This document shows positions 49,166 to 57,238 of a stretch of DNA of 64,000 bases, one piece after another. Source of the DNA: Streptomyces sp. T12 (lineage in GTDB: Bacteria > Actinomycetota > Actinomycetes > Streptomycetales > Streptomycetaceae); assembly GCF_028736035.1 (NCBI RefSeq), contig NZ_CP117866.1, positions 2,666,001-2,730,000 of the forward strand, given 5' to 3'. Position 1 is the stretch's first letter, and each line of letters begins with the position of its first letter. The notes under the pieces were generated by a model that did not search any database, was not told the origin of the DNA, and saw nothing but the letters and a program-made list of their open reading frames with translations. Both the position numbers and the translations under genes were made by a program.

Positions 49166-50391
49166 CGCTGCTCCGCCTTCCCCCGTGAAGCGCTGCTGTC
49201 CTTCGGTACCTTCAGTTCCACTTCGGTGCCCTGCCCCGGCACCGAGATCAGCTCGGCGCTGCCGCCGAGGTCCCGCAGCCGCCCCCGGATCGACTGGGCG
49301 ACCCCGAGCCGGCCCTCGCCCTCGGCCTGCGCGAGCCGGCCCTCGGGGATGCCGGGTCCGTCGTCCCGTACGGTGACGATCACCGCGTCGGGCTCGTCCT
49401 CGACGAGGATCCACGCACGCGCGTGCTCCCCCGCGTGCTTACGGACGTTGTCCAGGGCCGCTCCCACGGCCGCGGCCAGTTCCCGCGCGGCGGCCGGGGC
49501 CAGCGGCACGGGCGCGCCGGGCTCGGCCAGGCTCACCATGGCGCCGGCGTAGCGTGCGAGCAGCACGCGCAGATCGACGGGACCGTCGGCGTCGTCCGGC
49601 ACGTCCACGGCCCGTACGACGGCTCCCTCGGCGGCGTCCTCCGACACCCGCGACACGGGTACGAGGCCGCCCGAGACCAGCGTGCGCAGCGCCACCTCCT
49701 GCTCGCCGGCCATCCGGCCCAGCTCGGCCGCCTCCCCGCCGATGACGGCACCGCGCCGCTGCACCATCGCGAGCACCTGGAGCACGCCGTCGTGGATGTC
49801 CCGGGCGAGCCGCTCCCGCTCACGGGTGGCCGCCTCGATCTCCAGGGCTCGGGCGAGGGTGCGCTCGGAGGCGCGGGCGACCTCGACGACGTAGCCGATG
49901 GCGATGGAGGCGATCCAGACGAGCAGCACCATGTGGATGGTGTCGCGGGTGGGTACGCCGGAGCGTTCGACCAGGTTGGCGGCGGCGACCAGGGTGGAGG
50001 CGAAGGCCGCCCAGCGCCAGCCGCCCTTGATGGCGAACGCCAGCACGGCGCCCGCGGTCCATATCGAGGGCAGGGTCGGGGCTCCGGCGTCGATCCGCTC
50101 GGGTGCCTCGGCGAGCCGGGTGAGCAGGATGCCGACCAGGGCGATGGTGAGGTCCACGGCGAGGAAGCGCTTGGTGCAGCTCGCGGCGTTCGCGACCCGG
50201 GGCAGGGTGGCCAGGGTCCAGACGGCCAGTACGGCGAAGTAGGCGATGGCCACCCAGGGGCGGGCGACCTCGTCGTGGGCGCTGATGAAGAGCCCGATGG
50301 CGTACACCATGGTCAGCACCCGGTACCCGGCGAGCGCCCGCCACAGCGGCTGCTCGACGGACATTCTCATGACCCGCTCTCGCTTGGCCAT
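49162..50391 (-). CDS. Sensor histidine kinase (HisKA_3, MacS-like)
   Basis: 409 residues with five or six membrane spans in the first 170 residues and no large extracellular domain. The HisKA_3 dimerisation box ERERLARDIHDGVLQVLAMV contains the phospho-acceptor His, and the ATP domain shows VGAALDNVRKHA and VRDDGPGIPEGRL. ATG at 50391 lies only 2 nt after a G-run, so an internal ATG at 50370 may be the real start. Cognate regulator is the overlapping NarL-type gene. Confidence 0.92.
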   Translation of the reverse strand: MAKRERVMRMSVEQPLWRALAGYRVLTMVYAIGLFISAHDEVARPWVAIAYFAVLAVWTLATLPRVANAASCTKRFLAVDLTIALVGILLTRLAEAPERIDAGAPTLPSIWTAGAVLAFAIKGGWRWAAFASTLVAAANLVERSGVPTRDTIHMVLLVWIASIAIGYVVEVARASERTLARALEIEAATRERERLARDIHDGVLQVLAMVQRRGAVIGGEAAELGRMAGEQEVALRTLVSGGLVPVSRVSEDAAEGAVVRAVDVPDDADGPVDLRVLLARYAGAMVSLAEPGAPVPLAPAAARELAAAVGAALDNVRKHAGEHARAWILVEDEPDAVIVTVRDDGPGIPEGRLAQAEGEGRLGVAQSIRGRLRDLGGSAELISVPGQGTEVELKVPKDSSASRGKAEQR

Positions 50392-50460
50392 TTCCCCCCT
50401 TTTTGGGTCCCCCCGGCCCGGATACGGTCGACTCCATGCGGACCGTTCCTTGTGCGGGCC

Positions 50461-50497
50461 GTTCCCTATTCGGGCTGTTCCCTATTCGGGCTGTTCC
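50461..50497. repeat. 16-bp tandem duplication across the acyltransferase stop codon
   Basis: GTTCCCTATTCGGGCT occurs twice head to tail (50461-50476, 50477-50492) and is followed by GTTCC. On the minus strand the last codons EQPE-stop of the acyltransferase gene are repeated outside the gene. Confidence 0.85.
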
Positions 50498-51261
50498 TTC
50501 TTCTTCTGCGCCTGGTCCTTCTCGGCCTGCGCGAGTGCGGCCTTGGCCGCCTTCTCCGCTTCCTTCTCGGCCTTCGCCGCATCCGCGATCTGCCGCTTGG
50601 CGGCGGTCGCGTACATGTCGACGTACTCCTGGCCGGAGAGCTTCATGATCTCGTACATGACCTCGTCGGTCAGCGCGCGGAGCACGAAACGGTCGTGCTC
50701 CATGCCCTGGTACCGGCTGAAGTCCAGCGGCTTGCCGATCCGGATGCCCGGCCGCATGAGCTTGGGCATGACCTGGCCCGGCGGCTGGATCTTCTCCGTG
50801 TCGATCATCGCGACGGGGATGACCGGCGCCCCGGTGGCCAGCGCCACGCGCGCGAGGCCGCCGGGCTTGCCCCGGTAGAGCCGGCCGTCGGGCGAGCGCG
50901 TGCCCTCCGGATAGATACCGAACAGCTCACCGCGCTCCAGGACCTCTATGCCGCTCTTGATGGCGGCCTCGCCCGCGCCGCGCGCCCCGGAGCGGTCCAC
51001 GGGCAGCTGGCCGACGCCCTTGAAGAACGCGGCCGTCATCCGGCCCTTGACGCCGGGGGTCGTGAAGTACTCGGCCTTCGCGATGAAGGTCACCTTGCGG
51101 TCGAGGACCGCGGGCAGGAAGAACGAGTCGGAAAACGAGAGGTGGTTGCTCGCGAGGATCGCGGCGCCCGCGGCAGGAACGTTCTCCAGGCCTTCCACCC
51201 AGGGCCTGAAGGCGACCTTCAACGGTCCCCCGATGGCCACCTTCATAGCGCCGTACAACAA
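50482..51261 (-). CDS. 1-acylglycerol-3-phosphate acyltransferase (PlsC family)
   Basis: Membrane-associated acyltransferase of phospholipid synthesis. 259 residues. Motif I NHLSFSDSFF (His-X4-Asp), motif III YPEGTRSPDGRLYRG and motif IV VIPVAMIDT are intact. The C-terminal 40 residues are Ala/Lys/Glu-rich and likely helical (AAKAEKEAEKAAKAALAQAE). The TTG at 51261 is chosen because AGGAGG lies 7 bp upstream; the ATG at 51246 is too far away. Corresponds by context to mycobacterial Rv2182c. Confidence 0.9.
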   Translation of the reverse strand: MLYGAMKVAIGGPLKVAFRPWVEGLENVPAAGAAILASNHLSFSDSFFLPAVLDRKVTFIAKAEYFTTPGVKGRMTAAFFKGVGQLPVDRSGARGAGEAAIKSGIEVLERGELFGIYPEGTRSPDGRLYRGKPGGLARVALATGAPVIPVAMIDTEKIQPPGQVMPKLMRPGIRIGKPLDFSRYQGMEHDRFVLRALTDEVMYEIMKLSGQEYVDMYATAAKRQIADAAKAEKEAEKAAKAALAQAEKDQAQKKKEQPE

Positions 51262-51473
51262 CCGAGTGCCTCCTGTGTCTGTCGATCAGACCTTAACCCG
51301 GAGCACTGTCAAAGAGTCCGACGGCCCTGGTCGGTGTCCGTACGGTCGCGTACGGTGAAGCACACCTGGCTGTATCGATACGCGGCTCCGCCGCGTGGAT
51401 TCACGTCGTTCCTCACGTCCCATGTCCGCCATATCCGCCATGTCCGTCCTTCTCATGAACAGGAGGCCGTAAG

Positions 51474-52253
51474 GTGCCGGTCCTTCCTGGAGCCGAGCCG
51501 TACCGCCACGAGGGCGGGGAGGTCGGGGTTCTGCTCTGTCACGGCTTCACCGGTTCCCCCCAGTCGCTGCGCCCGTGGGCGGAGTATCTCGCCGAGCGCG
51601 GGCTCACCGTCTCGCTGCCGCTGCTGCCGGGCCACGGCACCCGCTGGGAGGACATGCAGCTCACCGGCTGGCAGGACTGGTACGCCGAGGTGGACCGCGC
51701 GCTGCGCAACCTCCGCGACCGCTGCGAGCGGGTCTTCGTCGCCGGCCTGTCCATGGGCGGCGCCCTGGCGCTGCGGCTCGCCGCGAAGCACGGGGAGGAC
51801 GTCGCGGGCGTGCTGGTCGTCAACCCCGCGAACAAGGTGCACGGGCTGTCCGCGTACACCCTTCCGGTCTCCCGCCACCTCGTCCGTACGACGCGGGGCA
51901 TCGCCAGTGACATCGCGAAGGAGGGCAGCGTCGAGCTCGGGTACGACCGGGTTCCGTTGCACGCGGCCCACTCCCTCAGGAAGTTCTTCCGCCTTCTCGA
52001 CGGCGAACTGCCGCAGGTCACCCAGCCCCTGCTGCTCCTGCGCAGCGCCCAGGACCACACCGTGCCGGCGGCGGATTCGGCCCGGGTCCTGAGTCGGGTG
52101 TCGTCGACAGACGTAACGGAGATCGTGCTGGAACAGAGCTATCACGTGGCGACGTTGGACCATGAAGCGGACCGGATCTTCGAGGAGAGCCTCGGCTTCA
52201 TCGACCGGCTCGCGACCGGCGTCGACAAGGAAGGGACGACCGCACGTGGCTGA
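51474..52253 (+). CDS. Alpha/beta-hydrolase carboxylesterase
   Basis: 259-residue carboxylesterase or monoacylglycerol-lipase-like enzyme. Oxyanion region LLCHGFTGSPQSLRPW, nucleophile Ser in VAGLSMGGALALRLA, Asp in SAQDHTVPAADS and His in QSYHVATLDHEAD. No signal peptide, so cytoplasmic. GTG at 51474 with AGGAGG 7 bp upstream. It overlaps the next gene by 8 bp. Confidence 0.9.
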   Translation: MPVLPGAEPYRHEGGEVGVLLCHGFTGSPQSLRPWAEYLAERGLTVSLPLLPGHGTRWEDMQLTGWQDWYAEVDRALRNLRDRCERVFVAGLSMGGALALRLAAKHGEDVAGVLVVNPANKVHGLSAYTLPVSRHLVRTTRGIASDIAKEGSVELGYDRVPLHAAHSLRKFFRLLDGELPQVTQPLLLLRSAQDHTVPAADSARVLSRVSSTDVTEIVLEQSYHVATLDHEADRIFEESLGFIDRLATGVDKEGTTARG

Positions 52254-52902
52254 GCACGACTCCGACCGCGAGAGGCGCGAGGACAGCGAGGATCGCGAGC
52301 CGGAAGAGCAGCACGTCCCGTTCGACGAGGACGCCGCGTGGGCCGCGATCGTCGCCGGGTACGGCGAGGAGCCGACGGACCCGCCGGGCTCGAAGCCGTT
52401 CAAGTCGATCGAGGACCTGGCGCTGCTGGAGTCCGACACGAACGACGGAGCGAGCGGCGGGACGGACGGGGAGCCGAAGGGCGACAAGGGCGGCGGGAAG
52501 GGCGAGAAGGCCAAGCAGGCCGACGAGCCCGAGGAGGACCGGGGCGACAAGCCGGTCAAGCCCTTGGGCAGCTCCGTCTCCTTCGCCCCCGGCGTCGGCC
52601 CGCGCGACTACAGCGTGCCCGAGCCCTCCGAGGACGACTTCGACGTCGACGACGAGGGCCACTTCGTCCCGCCGGAGCCGCCGCCGCTGCCCCCCGCCGA
52701 CCCGACCGCGAAGTTCGCCTGGCTCGCGGTGATCGGCGGGCCGATCCTGCTGCTGCTCGCCGTGCTGCTCAGCTGGGACATGACGTGGTGGCTGGCCACG
52801 CTCGGTATCGGCGGGTTCCTGGGCGGGTTCGCCACGCTGGTGATGCGGATGAAGACGGATGACGAGGACGGCGACGATCCGGGGCGGGGTGCGGTCGTCT
52901 AG
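52246..52902 (+). CDS. Acidic membrane protein of unknown function
   Basis: 218 residues from the GTG at 52246, inside the end of the esterase gene. The first 160 residues are very acidic and low in complexity (SDRERREDSEDREPEEQH; EPKGDKGGGKGEKAKQ), then a Pro-rich spacer (VPPEPPPLPPADP) and two membrane spans near the C-terminus (WLAVIGGPILLLLAVLLSW; MTWWLATLGIGGFLGGFATL). I do not recognise a named family. Its stop shares CTAG with the stop of the convergent next gene. Confidence 0.8.
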   Translation: MAEHDSDRERREDSEDREPEEQHVPFDEDAAWAAIVAGYGEEPTDPPGSKPFKSIEDLALLESDTNDGASGGTDGEPKGDKGGGKGEKAKQADEPEEDRGDKPVKPLGSSVSFAPGVGPRDYSVPEPSEDDFDVDDEGHFVPPEPPPLPPADPTAKFAWLAVIGGPILLLLAVLLSWDMTWWLATLGIGGFLGGFATLVMRMKTDDEDGDDPGRGAVV

Positions 52903-53645
52903 GACGTCGGGATCTTGAGGGCGGCCAGGACCGGAAGGTGGTCCGTGGCCGCCCTCAGGTCTGTCTCCGTCACACCGGGGTGGCCGAGGGGGACTCCGCA
53001 GCCGAGTACCTCGATGCCCTTGGTGGCGAAGACCGCGTCGATACGTTGATGGGGGTCGGCCGGGGTCGAGGTGTACTCGCCGCCCCAGGGGGCGGTGGCC
53101 CAGCAGTCCTGGAGGTCGGTGGCCATGCGGCCGAAGGCACGGCCACCGGGCCGCTCGTTCAGGTCGCCGCCCGCCACGGCGTGCTCCACGCCCAGGCCGG
53201 CCAGCCGGTCCAGCAGCATGGCGCCCTGCTCGTAGCGCTCGTCCTTCTGGAGGCTGAGGTGACAGCTGAGGACGCCGAGACGGGCTCCGCCGAACCGGAC
53301 CACTGCTGTGGCGAAGCCGCGGCGGTGCAGACCCGGGGTCAGCGGCAGGAGTACGTCCTCTGTTCTCTCCACGGTGGCCCTGAGGTTGCACAGAATCGCT
53401 GGGCCTGCGGCTGTGGCGCCGCCGGTGAGGATGACGAGGTTCGCTGCACGGGCCAGGCGGGCGAGTTTCTTGCGCCAGCGGAAGAAGCGGGGGGCTTCTT
53501 GGATCAGGACCAGGTCGGGATTGCAGGCGGTGATGACGCGGGCGAGGGCGGCTGTGTCGTCGCGCATCGAGCGGATGTTGTAGCTCAGGGCCCTGATGAC
53601 CGCGGAACCGTCGGGCTCCGTGCGGGAATTGGGGAGCAACTCCAT
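52899..53645 (-). CDS. Endonuclease/exonuclease/phosphatase family protein
   Basis: 248 residues from the ATG at 53645. Metal-dependent phosphoesterase fold: VIRALSYNIRSMRDD, DLVLIQEAPRFFRW with the metal Glu, GVLSCHLSL, HAVAGGDLNERPGG and the final TDHLPVLAALKI (Asp-His). It may act on DNA, phosphoinositides or other phosphodiesters. TAGATT lies 7 nt before the ATG and no ribosome site is present, so the message may be leaderless. Confidence 0.87.
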   Translation of the reverse strand: MELLPNSRTEPDGSAVIRALSYNIRSMRDDTAALARVITACNPDLVLIQEAPRFFRWRKKLARLARAANLVILTGGATAAGPAILCNLRATVERTEDVLLPLTPGLHRRGFATAVVRFGGARLGVLSCHLSLQKDERYEQGAMLLDRLAGLGVEHAVAGGDLNERPGGRAFGRMATDLQDCWATAPWGGEYTSTPADPHQRIDAVFATKGIEVLGCGVPLGHPGVTETDLRAATDHLPVLAALKIPTS

Positions 53646-53671
53646 GTGGATCAATCTACGCCCAATAGCTC

Positions 53672-53760
53672 GGGGCGCGAGGTTGGTTGGCGACTGCCGG
53701 TTCGTTGTGGCTTGTCGCGCCCACGCGGCGGAGCCGCATGGTGATACAGCCTCGCGCCCC
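53672..53760. repeat. Dispersed Streptomyces intergenic palindromic element
   Basis: GGGGCGCGAGG (53672-53682) and CCTCGCGCCCC (53750-53760) are exact inverted ends of an 89-bp element; the inside contains TGTCGCGCCCACGCGGCGGA and GCCGCATGGTGATACAGCC. I recognise this inner sequence as a type repeated in many Streptomyces intergenic regions. Here it lies between glkA and the downstream phosphoesterase gene and may end glkA transcription. Confidence 0.7.
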
Positions 53761-53801
53761 TGACGGCGCTGAAGCCCCCGTAGATCGAAAAGTCGCCGCC
53801 C

Positions 53802-54755
53802 TTACATGATCGGGTCGGGCTCCCGGGCCAGGTCCGCCGCGCCCACCAGACCAGCCTTGTTGCCCAGCTGGGCGGCGATGACATCCGCCACCGGGCGCCA
53901 GTTGCCGCCCACCAGCCAGCGCTTGTAGGACTTGCGGATCGGGTCGAGGACCAGCTCGCCCTCGTCGGAGAGACCGCCGCCGACGATGAAGGCGGACGGG
54001 TCGAAGAGGGAGGCCAGGTCGGCGAGGCCGGCGCCGGCCCAGCGGGCCAGCTCGCGGTAGGAGTCGACGGCGACCGGGTCGCCCTGGCGGGCGGCCATGG
54101 AGATGTGCTTGCCCTCGATGCCCTCGGGGGTGCCGTCGCCCATGCCGAGCAGGATCTCGGCGTTCTCGGGGGTGGCGTTGGCGCGCTGCTTGGCGTATCT
54201 GACGAGGGCGCGCCCGGAGGCGTACTGCTCCCAGCAGCCCTGCGAGCCGCAGCCGCACATCAGGCCGTCCGGGACCATCCGGATGTGCCCGAACTCGGCG
54301 GCCACGCCGTAGTGCCCGCGGCGCAGCTTGTTGCCGATGATGATGCCGCCGCCGAGGCCGGTGCCGAGGGTGATGCAGATGACGTTGCGGTGGCCCTTGC
54401 CCGCGCCGAACTTGTACTCGCCCCACGCGGCCGCGTTGGCGTCGTTCTCGACGACGACCGGGAGGCCGACGCGGGCCTCGACCTTCGTCTTCAGCGGCTC
54501 GTTGCGCCAGTCGATGTTGGGAGCGAAGTAGACCTCGGAACGCTGACGGTTGACGTATCCGGCGGCACCGATGCCCACGCCGACGATCTCGTGCCCGGCG
54601 CGCGCGCCCTCCACCGCGGAGGCGATGGCGTCCACGATGCCCTCGGGCGTGCCCGGGGTCGGCACCTTGTGGGTCGAGAGGATGTTGCCTTCCTCGTCGA
54701 CCACGCCGGCCGCGATCTTCGTGCCGCCGATGTCGACGCCGATGGTGAGTCCCAT
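53802..54755 (-). CDS. glkA: ROK-family glucokinase GlkA
   Basis: ATP-dependent glucokinase; in S. coelicolor it is also required for carbon catabolite repression. 317 residues. N-terminal phosphate motif IGVDIGGTKIAAGVV, active-site VVENDANAAAWGEY, TLGTGLGGGIIIG and the ROK zinc motif CGCGSQGCWE. ATG at 54755 with GAGGGA upstream. Its neighbour upstream is the DUF5304 gene known to be linked functionally in S. coelicolor. Confidence 0.97.
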   Translation of the reverse strand: MGLTIGVDIGGTKIAAGVVDEEGNILSTHKVPTPGTPEGIVDAIASAVEGARAGHEIVGVGIGAAGYVNRQRSEVYFAPNIDWRNEPLKTKVEARVGLPVVVENDANAAAWGEYKFGAGKGHRNVICITLGTGLGGGIIIGNKLRRGHYGVAAEFGHIRMVPDGLMCGCGSQGCWEQYASGRALVRYAKQRANATPENAEILLGMGDGTPEGIEGKHISMAARQGDPVAVDSYRELARWAGAGLADLASLFDPSAFIVGGGLSDEGELVLDPIRKSYKRWLVGGNWRPVADVIAAQLGNKAGLVGAADLAREPDPIM

Positions 54756-54868
54756 GAATCCCTCAGTTTCGGTCGAGCCCCGCTACGGCCAACGGTACCC
54801 GAGGCCCTGCCGTCAGGGTCCCGTCGTCCGACCGGTGGGCAGCCCGGCTGAGGGGCCGGTCGCGGGCC

Positions 54869-55354
54869 TCAGTCCAGGTCGATGCGTTCGCCGGGGCCGG
54901 TGCCGTCGCCCCGGTCTCGGCGCTCGTCGAGATCCTGGTCCCCGGTCGTCCAGCGTCGTTCCTGGGCCTGGACCGCGGAGCGGTAGGCGGCGAGGAGTTC
55001 GGTGCCTGCCGCGGCCAGGTGGTCGAAGACGTCCGGGTTGCGCTCGATGACGGGCTCGACGGCGGCTTTGGCCTGCTCCACGACCTGCTTGACCACCTGC
55101 TGGGCGGCGGGTCCGGCGACCGCGCCGAGCAGCGGGGACTGGATGGTCGACAGCTTGTCCGCGACCGCGTCGACGAGCTTGCGCAGTTCCTCGGCGGCCG
55201 AGCCCGGCGGCGGGCCGTACTCGGCGCGGCGGCGGGCCTTCTCCGCGGCGAGGTCCTCGGCGCACGCCGTCGACCAGGCGTCGGCGTCGGTCGCCCGTAC
55301 CTCGTCGACAGCCTCATCCTCACCGGCGTCGGACGGGGGGAGCTCTTCGCTCAT
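54869..55354 (-). CDS. DUF5304 protein upstream of glkA (SCO2127-like)
   Basis: 161 residues, acidic N- and C-termini, helical centre (AAEELRKLVDAVADKLSTIQ; VVKQVVEQAKAAVEPVIERN). By position it is the counterpart of S. coelicolor SCO2127, reported to raise glkA expression and glucose uptake and to affect catabolite repression; I am relying on memory for that. No DNA-binding motif or membrane span is visible. ATG at 55354. It is 113 bp upstream of glkA on the same strand. Confidence 0.78.
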   Translation of the reverse strand: MSEELPPSDAGEDEAVDEVRATDADAWSTACAEDLAAEKARRRAEYGPPPGSAAEELRKLVDAVADKLSTIQSPLLGAVAGPAAQQVVKQVVEQAKAAVEPVIERNPDVFDHLAAAGTELLAAYRSAVQAQERRWTTGDQDLDERRDRGDGTGPGERIDLD

Positions 55355-55411
55355 GACGGACTCCTGACTACGGTTCGTCTCTACGACGTTACCCGAACGG
55401 GCGTACCTGCT

Positions 55412-56587
55412 TCACGGGGTCCGCGGCCAGAGATCCGGATCCGGCGCGAACCGGATCCGCAGCTCGCCATCGCGCAGCGCGGCCCCGTCCACACCGCACC
55501 GGCGCAGGGCCGACGGCAGGGGCACGATACGCCGGAACTGTCCCGCAGTGACGACGAGTTCGTCGCCGCGCCGGACGAGGTCGAGCTCGTCGCGTACGGC
55601 GCCGGGCAGCGGGAGGGCCCAGACGAGGACGCCGTCCTCGGCAAGCCGGTCGGTGACAGGCCACTCGACGGTGGAGGACGAGTCGTTGACGGCGGGCACG
55701 GCGAGCGCGTCGAGATCGTCGGCGCCACGCGGGTCCCGCCCGAGGTGCGCGACGCGACGAACCTCGTGGTCCTCCCCCCACTCCTCCAGAACCTTGCGCT
55801 GCTGGGCGACGGGCCCGGCGAGCCAGCTGTCCGCCGGCGCCTCCGCCTCCGGCAGGACCCGGTTGGCGACCAGCAGGTCGGGGCGCAGGCCGCGCAGGGC
55901 GAGGGCGAGGGTGGCATGGCGCACGGCGTCGGCGCCGCCCGGACCGGGCTCGGCGACCAGCCGTACGACGGTGTCGCGGTCGGCGACGACGGCCTCGACG
56001 GCGGCGAGCTCGACGTCCCAGCGGGCCGCGGTCTCGTACAGCCACTGCGCGGGCATCGGAACACCGGCCAGCCGCCCCAGGACGGGCCGCAGCGCACGGG
56101 CCGCCTGCCGTTCGGACGGGAGCAGCCGGCGCAGGTAGCGGCGCAGCTCCTCGGGGAGCGCGAGCAGGGCGAGGGCGTGCGGGGTGGCGGGCAGGTCCAC
56201 GACGAGAAGGTCGTGCGCCTCGGCGAGCGCGGCGTCCCGCAGCGCACGGAGCAGCGCGAGCTCCTCGGCACCGGGGAGGGGGGTGACCTCTTCCGGGTCG
56301 AGCCGGGAGGCGCCGAGGAGGTCGAGGGCTGCGGTGGCACGCTCCTGGAAGGCGGCGAGGTCGTCGCGGAAGCCGGTGGCGGCGTCGGGGCGCCAGGCGG
56401 TGAGCTGGGGGGCGACCTCGGTCGGGGCCGGTCCGGTGGCCACGCCGAGTGCCGCGCCCAGGGTGTCGGTGCGGTCGGCGCTGAGGACCAGGGTTCTGGT
56501 GCCGCCCGCCGCCGCCGTCAGCGCGGTGGCGGCGGCGACGGTTGTACGGCCGCTGCCGCCCGGGCCTGTGATCAGGATGGTGCGCAT
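55412..56587 (-). CDS. ArsA-like P-loop ATPase
   Basis: 391 residues from the ATG at 56587. SIMIBI-class fold of the ArsA/GET3 type: N-terminal loop LITGPGGSGRTTVAAATA, switch region DLLVVDLPATPHALALLALP. The P-loop has Arg14 where the family has Lys. No arsenic genes are nearby, so arsenite export is unlikely; in actinobacteria this gene is regularly linked to an SRPBCC gene and to fadD15/pimB, as here. The role is unknown. No good ribosome site precedes the ATG. Confidence 0.82.
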   Translation of the reverse strand: MRTILITGPGGSGRTTVAAATALTAAAGGTRTLVLSADRTDTLGAALGVATGPAPTEVAPQLTAWRPDAATGFRDDLAAFQERATAALDLLGASRLDPEEVTPLPGAEELALLRALRDAALAEAHDLLVVDLPATPHALALLALPEELRRYLRRLLPSERQAARALRPVLGRLAGVPMPAQWLYETAARWDVELAAVEAVVADRDTVVRLVAEPGPGGADAVRHATLALALRGLRPDLLVANRVLPEAEAPADSWLAGPVAQQRKVLEEWGEDHEVRRVAHLGRDPRGADDLDALAVPAVNDSSSTVEWPVTDRLAEDGVLVWALPLPGAVRDELDLVRRGDELVVTAGQFRRIVPLPSALRRCGVDGAALRDGELRIRFAPDPDLWPRTP

Positions 56588-56671
56588 GGGGGTGAACCGT
56601 AACGGACGCCGGGGTTCAGCCCTGTTGCGAGGTGCACCCGGCAACGCACCGGCACCCTTACGGCGCGACCC

Positions 56672-57112
56672 CTACTTGTCCGACTCCACGCGCTTCTTCA
56701 GCCCCGCCAGCGCCCGGTCGATGATGACCTTCTCGGCCTTGCGCTTGATCATGCCGAGCATCGGGATCTTGACGTCGACGGTCAGCTGGTAAGTGACCTC
56801 GGTCGAGCCCGCCCCCGCCGGCTTCAAGATGTACGAGCCGTCGAGCGACCGCAGCATCTGGGACTTCACCAGAGTCCAGGACACCTCGTACTCGCCGGTC
56901 CAGGTGTACCCCAGCACCTGGTCGTCCTTGATCGCGCCGGCGTCCATGACGAGGCGGACCTGCTCGGCGCGGCCCTGGTCGTCGGTCTTGAGGACCTCCG
57001 CCTCCTTCACCTCGCCGGTCCAGTCCGGGTAGCGGGCGAAGTCGGCGATCACCCCCATGACGTCGGCCGGTGCCGCCTCGATCGTGATGCTCGAGCTGGT
57101 GTGTTCCGCCAT
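56672..57112 (-). CDS. SRPBCC (START-like) lipid-binding-type protein
   Basis: 146 residues from the ATG at 57112 with CTGGAGGAG upstream. The beginning SSSITIEAAPADVMGVIADF, then ARYPDWTGEVKEAEVL, is typical of polyketide-cyclase/START-like SRPBCC proteins, which bind hydrophobic ligands in a helix-grip cavity. It precedes the ArsA-like gene by 84 bp; the pair is conserved in mycobacteria (Rv2185c-Rv2184c). Ligand unknown. Confidence 0.88.
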   Translation of the reverse strand: MAEHTSSSITIEAAPADVMGVIADFARYPDWTGEVKEAEVLKTDDQGRAEQVRLVMDAGAIKDDQVLGYTWTGEYEVSWTLVKSQMLRSLDGSYILKPAGAGSTEVTYQLTVDVKIPMLGMIKRKAEKVIIDRALAGLKKRVESDK

Positions 57113-57238
57113 CGCTGTGGCTCCTCCAGATGCGGGCCGGTATGAAGTCGTGGTGCGCACGCGTGTGCAGCGTGAAGGCTACCGCGCCCCCGACCAGCCG
57201 ACTTCACCCCCACCTGCGCCGGCGCTCACCACTGCCGC

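Noticed and set aside
47243..52092. Long plus-strand frames (769 and 889 residues) opposite pfkA and the two-component system
   Set aside because: Shadow frames of certain genes on the other strand; the second merely runs on into the esterase region in the wrong frame.
55412..56587. Arsenic resistance locus
   Set aside because: The ArsA-like ATPase stands alone: no ArsB/Acr3, ArsC, ArsR or ArsD gene is near.
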